A stretch of DNA of 64,000 nt from Micrococcus flavus (GTDB lineage: Bacteria; Actinomycetota; Actinomycetes; Actinomycetales; Micrococcaceae). Both the position numbers and the translations under genes were made by a program. Below are positions 57,598 to 64,000 of this stretch, one piece after another (positions within the stretch are counted from its first letter, which is position 1; each line of letters begins with the position of its first letter). The notes beneath the pieces are model-generated. The model searched no databases and was not told the origin of the DNA. It saw nothing but the letters and a program-made list of their open reading frames with translations. Location: positions 620,001-684,000 of the forward strand of contig NZ_JACHMC010000001.1 in NCBI RefSeq assembly GCF_014204815.1, written 5' to 3'.

Positions 57598-59526
57598 ATG
57601 AAGCACACGAAGCTCTCCGCGGCCACGGCGCTCGCCTTCGGCTCCGCCCTCGTCCTGTCCGCCTGCGCCCCGGCCGGCCCGGCCTCCAACGACGGCGGCT
57701 CCTCGTCCGCCGCGAACGGCGGCTCCTCGTCCGCCGCGAACGGCGGCTCCTCCGCCGCTGAGGGCGGCTCCGCCTCGGGCGGCGCCGGCGAGGTGACCAC
57801 GGGCGAGAACGGCCAGAAGCTCACCGCCCCCGTCGACGGCCCGGGGCTCGCCGACCTGGGCGACGTGCAGACCGAGGACGGCTCCATCGCGTACTCCGTG
57901 GGTGCCGACGAGTTCCTCTCCTACAACGGCCTCCAGGAGAACACGTACACCACGTACAACTCCGCCGTGGTGGACCGTCTGTTCTCGAGCTTCTGGTACT
58001 ACGGCACCGACGGCACCCTGCTGCCCAACGAGGAGTTCGGCACGTACGAGAAGATCTCGGACGATCCGCTCACGGTGAAGTACACGATCGCCGAGGACGC
58101 GAAGTGGTCCGACGGCACCCCCGTGACCGCCGCGGACTACATCGTCCAGTGGGCCGTGGACAACCCGACCGTCCAGAACCCCGAGGGCGAGGCGGACCCG
58201 GAGACCGGTGACAAGCCGCCGCTGTTCGAGACGATCTCCACCGAGTTCGGCAAGCGCGTGCCCGAGGCCCCGGAGGGCGATCCCAAGGGCAAGGAGTTCA
58301 CCATCACCTACGAGGAGCCCTACGCCGACTGGGAGATCCTCGTCTCCACCGCCCTGCCGGCCCACGTGATCGCCAAGGGCGCGGACATGGAGCTGGACGC
58401 CCTCGTGGAGGCGGCCAAGGCCAAGGATGTGGCGGCCCTGAAGCCGGCCGCCGAGTTCTGGAACAACGGCTGGGACTTCTCCCCGGGCGAGCTTCCCGAG
58501 CAGGACATGATCCCGTCCATGGGCCCGTACCGCATCAAGGACGGCAGCTGGCAGGCCGGCAACTCCATCACCCTGGAGGCCAACCCCGAGTACTGGGGCA
58601 CGCCCGCCGCCACCAAGGAGCTGGTGATCAAGTTCGCCGCCCCGGAGACCCACGTGCAGGCGCTGCAGAACAAGGAGCTCGACGTCATCGAGCCCCAGGC
58701 CACCATCGACACCGTGAGCCAGCTGGACGGCCTGGGCGACCAGGTCAACGTCCAGAAGGGCGACGAGATGACCTGGGAGCACCTCGACTTCAACCGCGGC
58801 GAGGGCTCCGTGTTCGCGGACAGCCCGGAGCTGCGCGAGGCGTTCGCCCTGTGCGTGCCGCGCCAGCAGATCGTGGACAACCTGATCAAGCCGATCAACC
58901 CGGACGCGCAGGTCCTGAACGCCCGTGAGGTGTTCCCGTTCCAGGACAACTACCAGGAGGTCGTGGACGCGGCCTACCCGAAGGAGCTGGACCAGCCGAA
59001 CCCGGAGAAGGCCAAGCAGCTCGTCGAGCAGTCCGGTGTGGACAAGCCCGTCGTGCGCCTCGGCTACCAGGCCGGCAACCAGCGTCGCACCGAGACCGTC
59101 GCGCTCATCAAGTCCGAGTGCGACAAGGCCGGCTTCGACATCCAGGACGCCAACAGCCAGGTGTTCTTCAAGGAGGTCATGCCGGCGGGCGACTACGATG
59201 TGGCGCTCTTCGCATGGGCGGGCTCCGGCCAGAAGGCCTCCGGCGCGAACATCTACCAGTCGGACGGCCAGCAGAACCAGCAGTCCTACTCCAACAAGAC
59301 CGTCGACGAGGCGTGGGACAAGCTCTCCACCTCCCTCGACGAGAAGGAGCAGCTGGAGCAGACCAAGGCCATCGAGAAGGCCCTGTGGGAGGACTTCCAG
59401 GCCATCCCGCTGTACGCGCACCCGGGTGTGCTCGCCCACCAGGCGGACCTCGCCAACGTGCGCGCCACCTCCGTGCAGACCGGCGCCCTCTGGAACGTCG
59501 AGCAGTGGAAGCGCGTCGCCGAGTGA
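57598..59526 (+). CDS. Peptide/nickel-type ABC transporter substrate-binding lipoprotein
   Basis: 642-residue extracytoplasmic binding protein of the SBP_bac_5 family (oligopeptide/nickel binding). A lipoprotein signal is present: MKHTKLSAATALAFGSALVL followed by lipobox LSAC, Cys at residue 22. A low-complexity linker (three GGSSSAAN-type repeats, residues about 33-55) tethers the domain. VDRLFSSFWYYGTDGTLLPN, AKWSDGTPVTAADYIVQWAV, WEHLDFNRGEGSVFAD and ALWEDFQAIPLYAHPGVLA are family blocks. AACGGAAGAT before ATG 57598 is the ribosome site. It is first in the operon, so it can be produced in excess over the permeases. Confidence 0.9.
   Translation: MKHTKLSAATALAFGSALVLSACAPAGPASNDGGSSSAANGGSSSAANGGSSAAEGGSASGGAGEVTTGENGQKLTAPVDGPGLADLGDVQTEDGSIAYSVGADEFLSYNGLQENTYTTYNSAVVDRLFSSFWYYGTDGTLLPNEEFGTYEKISDDPLTVKYTIAEDAKWSDGTPVTAADYIVQWAVDNPTVQNPEGEADPETGDKPPLFETISTEFGKRVPEAPEGDPKGKEFTITYEEPYADWEILVSTALPAHVIAKGADMELDALVEAAKAKDVAALKPAAEFWNNGWDFSPGELPEQDMIPSMGPYRIKDGSWQAGNSITLEANPEYWGTPAATKELVIKFAAPETHVQALQNKELDVIEPQATIDTVSQLDGLGDQVNVQKGDEMTWEHLDFNRGEGSVFADSPELREAFALCVPRQQIVDNLIKPINPDAQVLNAREVFPFQDNYQEVVDAAYPKELDQPNPEKAKQLVEQSGVDKPVVRLGYQAGNQRRTETVALIKSECDKAGFDIQDANSQVFFKEVMPAGDYDVALFAWAGSGQKASGANIYQSDGQQNQQSYSNKTVDEAWDKLSTSLDEKEQLEQTKAIEKALWEDFQAIPLYAHPGVLAHQADLANVRATSVQTGALWNVEQWKRVAE
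57694..57762 (+). repeat. 24-bp tandem repeat in the lipoprotein linker
   Basis: Two perfect 24-bp copies (57694-57717, 57718-57741) and a partial third encode GGSSSAAN repeats; slippage could vary tether length. Confidence 0.8.
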
Positions 59527-59550
59527 CGATTGCCTGACCACTGATCGTGT

Positions 59551-59580
59551 GGCCGCCGGGACCCCCGGGTCCCGGCGGCC
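59551..59580 (+). terminator. Strong intercistronic hairpin 1
   Basis: GGCCGCCGGGAC pairs perfectly with GTCCCGGCGGCC (12 bp, 6-base loop), 24 bases after the lipoprotein stop. No T tract; may attenuate transcription or stabilise the upstream message. Confidence 0.7.
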
Positions 59581-59589
59581 GTGCGTTGA

Positions 59590-59624
59590 GGACTGGGCCC
59601 GGCCGTCGCGGTCGGGCCCAGTCC
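59590..59624 (+). terminator. Strong intercistronic hairpin 2
   Basis: GGACTGGGCCCG pairs perfectly with CGGGCCCAGTCC (12 bp, 11-base loop), 10 bases after hairpin 1 and before the permease gene. Confidence 0.7.
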
Positions 59625-59688
59625 CATGACGGAGCGAACTCCGACACTCCACCCACTTCCCAGTCCGCACGGAAGGCCACCCCCTGTT

Positions 59689-61209
59689 GTGCTGAAATTC
59701 ATCCTGAGACGCCTGGGCAGCTCCCTGCTCGTCCTCTTCGGCGCGTCGATCCTCCTGTTCTTCCTCGTCGTCAACTCGGGCGACCCCCTCTCCGACCTCC
59801 GGGAGTCGCAGGCGAACAACCGCGATCAGCTGATCGCCACCCGCATCGCGAACATGGGGCTCGATCAGCCCTGGTACGTCCGGTACCTCGACTGGCTCAA
59901 GGGTCTGGGAGGCTACCTCGTGGGCCAGGGCACCCTGGGCATGAACCGCTCGGGGCAGCAGGTCGCCGACCTCCTGTCCAACGCCGCGAGCTCCACGCTG
60001 CGGCTCGTGGTCCTCGCCACCGTCCTGGCCATCATCATCGGCGTCGCCGTGGGCATCATCACCGCGATCCGCCAGTACTCCGGCCTCGACTACGCCGTGA
60101 CGTTCCTGATCTTCCTGTTCTTCTCCCTGCCCGTCTTCTGGGCCGCCGTGCTGCTCAAGGAGTACATGGCCATCGGGTACAACAACTGGATCGCCGAACC
60201 GACCCTCAACTGGGGGCTCATCATCGGACTCGCGGTGATCCTGGGCCTCGCACTGCAGGCCGCCATGGGCGGTCCCCTGGCCCGCCGGGCGTTCACGTTC
60301 CTGGCCACCGCGGGCGTGATCGTGCTCGGGGCCTACCTGATGTTCGCGCTCGACATGTGGCGCAACCCCCGCATGGGCCCGATCGTCCAACTGGTGATCG
60401 GGCTGGCCGTGGCTGTCGGCGCCACCGCGCTCGTCACGGGCCTGCGCAACCGCTCCGTGCTGAAGGCGGGCCTCGTGACCGTGGCCCTGGGCATGGTGGG
60501 CTACTACGCCACCTACGGCATCCTGTACGCGAACCCCAACGGCTGGATCATCGCCGGCCTCGCCGTCATCACCGTGCTCGTGGGCGTCCTCGTGGGCCGT
60601 CTGCTGGGCGGCTTCTCCCAGGGGTCGGCCGTCACGGTCTCCGTGGTGACGGCGCTCGTCATGGGCACCGCCATCATCGCCGAGCACATGATGAACTATT
60701 GGCCCGCCCTCCTGCGGGTGAAGTCGCGCCCCATCTCCACGATCGGCTCCGAGACCCCCAATCTGAAGGCGGACTTCTGGGTCCTGTTCCTCGACAAGGG
60801 CACGCAGCTGCTGCTGCCGACCATCCTGCTGACCATCATCTCGGTCGCCACGTACTCGCGGTACACCCGCTCCTCCATGCTGGAGGTCTCCCGCCAGGAC
60901 TACATGCGCACCGCCCGGGCCAAGGGCCTCGGCGAGCGGCAGGTCATCCTGAAGCACGCCTTCCGCAACTCCCTGATCCCGATCACCACCATCATGGCGT
61001 TCGACTTCGCCGGCCTGATCGGCGGCGCGGTCATCACCGAGCGCGTGTTCGGCTGGAAGGGCATGGGCGAGCTGTTCGCCACCGGCCTGAACCAGGTGGA
61101 CCCCGCGCCGGTGATGGCGTTCTTCCTGGTGACCGGCACCGCGGCCGTCCTCATGAACCTCGTGGCGGACATCCTCTATGCCGTCCTCGACCCCCGGATT
61201 CGAGTGTGA
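59689..61209 (+). CDS. ABC transporter permease, DppB/OppB-type, enlarged
   Basis: 506-residue inner-membrane permease. The start KFILRRLGSSLLVLFGASIL and the C-terminal region TYSRYTRSSMLEVSRQDYMR with TARAKGLGERQVILKHAFRN (EAA loop that contacts the ATPase) are typical of OppB. Usual length is about 310-340; here about 170 extra residues with five or six hydrophobic helices (residues about 160-340) sit between TM3 and TM4. GTG 59689 is preferred; GGAAGG lies 12 bases upstream, a longer spacing than usual. Its stop overlaps the next gene. Confidence 0.85.
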   Translation: MLKFILRRLGSSLLVLFGASILLFFLVVNSGDPLSDLRESQANNRDQLIATRIANMGLDQPWYVRYLDWLKGLGGYLVGQGTLGMNRSGQQVADLLSNAASSTLRLVVLATVLAIIIGVAVGIITAIRQYSGLDYAVTFLIFLFFSLPVFWAAVLLKEYMAIGYNNWIAEPTLNWGLIIGLAVILGLALQAAMGGPLARRAFTFLATAGVIVLGAYLMFALDMWRNPRMGPIVQLVIGLAVAVGATALVTGLRNRSVLKAGLVTVALGMVGYYATYGILYANPNGWIIAGLAVITVLVGVLVGRLLGGFSQGSAVTVSVVTALVMGTAIIAEHMMNYWPALLRVKSRPISTIGSETPNLKADFWVLFLDKGTQLLLPTILLTIISVATYSRYTRSSMLEVSRQDYMRTARAKGLGERQVILKHAFRNSLIPITTIMAFDFAGLIGGAVITERVFGWKGMGELFATGLNQVDPAPVMAFFLVTGTAAVLMNLVADILYAVLDPRIRV

Positions 61210-62429
61210 TCCCCGTGAGCTCCTCTGCACTGAACACCACGTCCGCCACGGACGCCACCACCGTCGTCGACCTCGCCGAGGCCGAGGACATCAAGCTCCG
61301 GGAGAACGCGGGCAAGTCCTACTCTCAGGGGGCGCTGGTCCGGAAGCGCTTCTTCCGGCACAAGGCGGCCATGGTCTCGTTGGTCGTGCTGATCCTCGTC
61401 ACGATCCTGGCGTTCACCTCGATCGGCTTCGCCGGCATCCCGGGCTGGTGGGACAAGTCCTACACCTCGGCCGCCACCATCGTGAACGGGGGCAAGCCGA
61501 CCCTCTCGCTCGTGCCGCAGTTCCTCGGCGGCGAGGGCCTGCGCTGGGGCGAGCACCCCTTCGGCCAGGAGTCCACGGGCAAGGACTACTTCGCGCTCGT
61601 CATGCGCGGCACGCAGCAGTCCATGATCATCGCGGCCATCGTGGGCCTGCTCTCCACCGTCATCGGTGCCGCCGTCGGCGCCATCTCCGCCTACTTCGGC
61701 GGGTGGGTGGACTCGGTGCTGATGCGCCTGACCGACCTGATCATCGTGATCCCGCTGCTGGTGCTGGCCGCCGTCCTGGGCCAGATGGCCTCGGGCCTCG
61801 AGCTGGGGATCATCCCGCTCGCCGTGGTGCTGGGCCTGGTCTCCTGGACCTCGCTGGCCCGCCTGGTGCGCGGTGAGATCCTCTCCCTGAGGGAGAAGGA
61901 GTTCGTGGCCGCGGCCGTGGCCATGGGCGCCAAGCCCGGGCGCATCATCGCCAAGCACCTGCTGCCGAACACCATCGGCGTGATCGTGGTCAACGCGACC
62001 TTCGCGATCGCGGGTGCCGTGCTCCTGGAGACCTCGCTCTCCTACCTGGGCTTCGGTGTGACGCCCCCGGACTCCTCCCTGGGCCTGCTGATCAGCCAGT
62101 ACCAGAACGCGTTCACCACGCGTCCGTGGCTGTTCTGGTGGCCCGGCATGATGATCCTGGCGATCGCCCTGTCCGTGAACTTCCTCGGCGACGGCCTGCG
62201 CGACGCGTTCGACCCGCGCCAGTCCGGTGCCCACCGTCGCAAGCGCGGCTTCTTCAGCCGCCGTGCCGCCGCCACCGAGGCCGGCGCCACCACCGCGGGC
62301 GGCCTGGCCGCCGCGCCCACCGCCCGCGACGCGGGCTTGAACGACGCCCCGGTGGACGCGGACGGCCGCCCGAACCAGCCGCACAACACCAGCGGCTTCG
62401 GTGCCGGCGGCGGACAGGGAGGCCTGTGA
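61206..62429 (+). CDS. ABC transporter permease, DppC/OppC-type
   Basis: 407-residue permease partner. A 55-residue cytoplasmic N terminus precedes TM1 (MVSLVVLILVTILAFTSIGF); a periplasmic loop with EHPFGQESTGKDYFALVMRG is the family HPxGTDxxGRD-type motif, followed by four or five helices and the EAA loop EFVAAAVAMGAKPGRIIAKH. The tail after residue 345 is an unusual disordered Ala/Gly-rich extension. GTG 61206 overlaps the upstream stop (GTGTGA); GTG 61215 is possible. The next gene overlaps its stop. Confidence 0.9.
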   Translation: MIPVSSSALNTTSATDATTVVDLAEAEDIKLRENAGKSYSQGALVRKRFFRHKAAMVSLVVLILVTILAFTSIGFAGIPGWWDKSYTSAATIVNGGKPTLSLVPQFLGGEGLRWGEHPFGQESTGKDYFALVMRGTQQSMIIAAIVGLLSTVIGAAVGAISAYFGGWVDSVLMRLTDLIIVIPLLVLAAVLGQMASGLELGIIPLAVVLGLVSWTSLARLVRGEILSLREKEFVAAAVAMGAKPGRIIAKHLLPNTIGVIVVNATFAIAGAVLLETSLSYLGFGVTPPDSSLGLLISQYQNAFTTRPWLFWWPGMMILAIALSVNFLGDGLRDAFDPRQSGAHRRKRGFFSRRAAATEAGATTAGGLAAAPTARDAGLNDAPVDADGRPNQPHNTSGFGAGGGQGGL

Positions 62430-64000
62430 TGAACGCAAAGGCATTCGACGGGAAGGACCGTGACATGGTCGAGAACAACGCCGGCAGCCACGCCGCCTCC
62501 ACCCCCGCGGCGGAGCAGGGCGGCCTCGTGCCGGGCCCGGTCACCGCGCCGCACCCGGTGACGGGGCCGGCCACCAGCGCGATCGGCGTGGTCCAGCGCC
62601 ACGACGACCTCGGCGGCGATCCGATCCTGTCCTTCCGGGACGTGGACGTGCGCTTTGCCACCGAGTTCGGCTCGGTGCATGCGGTCAAGGGAGTCACGTT
62701 CGACGTCAAGCCCGGCGAGGTCGTCGCCCTGGTGGGCGAGTCCGGCTCGGGCAAGTCGGTCACCAGCTCCACGGCCATGGGCCTGCTGCCCCCCACGGCG
62801 GACATCACCGGTTCGGTGAAGCTCGCCGGCCGCGAGGTGCTCACCATGACCCCGGGCCAGCTGCGCGGAATCCGCGGCGACGACGTCGCCATGGTGTTCC
62901 AGGAGCCGATGACGGCGCTGAACCCGGTGCTGACGGTGGGCGACCAGCTCACCGAGGCGCTCCAGGTCCACGGCCTCGCCTACGGCACCGAGGCGGAGAA
63001 GCGCGCCGTCGAGCTGCTCACCATGGTGGGCATCCCCGACGCCGCGAGCCGCCTCAAGCAGTACCCGCACCAGTTCTCGGGCGGCCAGCGCCAGCGCATC
63101 GTGATCGCCATGGCCATCAGCTGCTCGCCCAAGGTGATCATCGCGGACGAGCCCACCACGGCGCTCGACGTCACGGTCCAGGCCGAGATCCTCGAGCTGC
63201 TCCGCTCCCTGAAGAACAAGATGAACACGGGCATCCTGCTCATCACGCACAACATGGGAGTGGTGGCGGACATGGCGGACCGCGTGTGCGTCATGCTCCA
63301 CGGCGAGATGGTGGAGACCGGACCGGTGCACCAGGTGCTGCAGCACCCGCAGCACCCCTACACGCAGAAGCTGCTGGCGGCCGTGCCCCGCCTGGGCGCG
63401 GTCAAGGAGGTCGCCGAGCCGACGCCCGTGACGGCCACGCAGACCACGGCGAAGTACGCGATCGAGGCCGAGGACCTCTGCATCGAGTACAACCACCGCG
63501 GCAAGCGCAACCGTGTGGTGCACGACGTGAGCTTCTCGGTGGCCCCGGGCGAGATCCTGGGCCTTGTGGGCGAGTCCGGCTCGGGCAAGTCCACGATCGC
63601 CAAGTGCGTCCTCGGTCTGCTCCCGGTGGCCTCCGGCGCGCTGCGCATCTACGGCGACGACCTCGCCACGATGCGCGGGGCGGACCAGCGGGCGATGCGC
63701 AAGAGGGTGGGCGTGGTCTTCCAGGACCCGGCGGCCTCCCTCGACCCGCGCTTCCCCATCGGCGACGTCATCACCGAGCCGATGGTCGTGCACGGCGTGG
63801 GGGACCGGCGGTCCCGCCTGGCCCGCGCCGAGGAGCTGCTGGACGCGGTGAAGCTGCCGCGCTCGGTGGTCAACCGCTACCCGCACGAGCTCTCCGGCGG
63901 CCAGCGTCAGCGCGTGTCCATCGCGCGTGCGCTGACCCTCGACCCGGAGGTCCTGATCGCCGACGAGCCCACCTCGGCGCTCGACGTGTCCGTGCAGGCC
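62429..64000 (+). CDS. Fused double ABC ATPase (DppD-DppF type), 3' end outside window
   Basis: ATP-hydrolysing subunit of the importer with two ABC domains in one chain. Domain 1: Walker A VGESGSGKSVTSS, signature FSGGQRQRIVIA, Walker B VIIADEPTTALDVTVQ, and the oligopeptide-type C-terminal HPQHPYTQKLLAAVPR. Domain 2: VGESGSGKSTIAK, LSGGQRQRVSIA, VLIADEPTSALDVSVQA at the window edge. ATG 62429 overlaps the permease stop; ATG 62465, with GGGAAGGA upstream, is the more likely start. About 40 residues of non-conserved N terminus. The frame is open to 64000, so about 80-100 residues lie beyond. Confidence 0.9.
   Translation, partial: MNAKAFDGKDRDMVENNAGSHAASTPAAEQGGLVPGPVTAPHPVTGPATSAIGVVQRHDDLGGDPILSFRDVDVRFATEFGSVHAVKGVTFDVKPGEVVALVGESGSGKSVTSSTAMGLLPPTADITGSVKLAGREVLTMTPGQLRGIRGDDVAMVFQEPMTALNPVLTVGDQLTEALQVHGLAYGTEAEKRAVELLTMVGIPDAASRLKQYPHQFSGGQRQRIVIAMAISCSPKVIIADEPTTALDVTVQAEILELLRSLKNKMNTGILLITHNMGVVADMADRVCVMLHGEMVETGPVHQVLQHPQHPYTQKLLAAVPRLGAVKEVAEPTPVTATQTTAKYAIEAEDLCIEYNHRGKRNRVVHDVSFSVAPGEILGLVGESGSGKSTIAKCVLGLLPVASGALRIYGDDLATMRGADQRAMRKRVGVVFQDPAASLDPRFPIGDVITEPMVVHGVGDRRSRLARAEELLDAVKLPRSVVNRYPHELSGGQRQRVSIARALTLDPEVLIADEPTSALDVSVQA

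Noticed and set aside
57487-61230. A minus-strand open frame of 1247 codons opposite the importer genes
   Set aside because: It is the shadow of highly biased GC-rich codons; its composition is Leu/Val/Arg/His/Gly with no domain, and the plus strand carries clear ABC importer proteins.
1-64000. CRISPR arrays, tRNA genes, rRNA, prophage or integrase genes
   Set aside because: No regularly spaced repeats, tRNA-like cloverleaf with CCA-adjacent stem, rRNA stretches or phage structural genes were recognised when reading both strands; a covariance-model search was not possible.

Overview
The window is a 64 kb piece of a high-GC Gram-positive (actinobacterial) chromosome, most likely Micrococcaceae and close to Micrococcus. 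This is inferred from very high GC and third-position GC, the actinobacterial trio phosphomutase/DUF3090/SCO1664, a mycothiol-type DinB protein, an actinobacterial PolA-like polymerase, and many start codons placed 6-8 bases after a TAnnnT hexamer, the leaderless-promoter layout common in actinobacteria. No rRNA, tRNA, CRISPR array, prophage or origin was seen.

Layout. 1-5.8 kb is an insertion-sequence graveyard: an IS3 element runs off the left edge and cuts an ISL3 transposase remnant; a lower-GC CaCA cation antiporter follows; then an IS30 fragment is cut by a second IS3 element that itself carries an intact IS30 element with a 3-bp target duplication. 6-8.6 kb holds two tandem SfnB/DszC-like flavin monooxygenase genes. 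8.9-10.9 kb is the phosphomutase-DUF3090-SCO1664 operon. 11-14 kb holds a MntA-HepT toxin-antitoxin pair, a frameshifted Mug-type glycosylase gene and an ABC-F ATPase. 14-22.4 kb has redox and stress genes (DJ-1 family, CurA-like reductase, hydrolase, OhrR/Ohr/DoxX, saccharopine-dehydrogenase-like protein, formate/nitrite-type channel), a second intact Mug copy, an Lrp regulator and a PQ-loop protein.

22.5-28 kb carries a decayed GalT-like gene, a palindromic repeat, a short upstream reading frame and a 904-residue fusion of a membrane module, a cupredoxin and a two-domain copper nitrite reductase, followed by an ABC1 kinase. 28-35.7 kb is mostly small housekeeping and repair genes (DinB, YjdM, ArfB, DsbA-like, serine hydrolase, SDR, methyltransferase, AlkB) and an unrecognised lower-GC gene. 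35.7-44.8 kb includes a ThDP enzyme coupled to DoxX, a flavin oxidoreductase, a DUF2254-MscS-DUF3253 operon, a YetF-domain protein, a double GNAT protein, and a CoA-disulfide-reductase/rhodanese gene ruined by a stop and an apparent deletion but still preceded by a perfect CsoR/CstR-type operator.

44.8-57.3 kb contains a PolA-like polymerase, two transporters, a hydrolase, DUF808, a PACE efflux protein, a patatin, thiol peroxidase coupled to an HtrA-type protease, a ZIP transporter and a carotenoid-type oxidoreductase. 57.6 kb to the right edge is a peptide/nickel-type ABC importer operon (binding lipoprotein, two permeases, fused double ATPase), with two strong hairpins separating the binding protein gene from the permeases. 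A recurring theme is defence against peroxide, thiol and nitrosative stress (Ohr/OhrR, Tpx, DJ-1, NirK, CoADR remnant).
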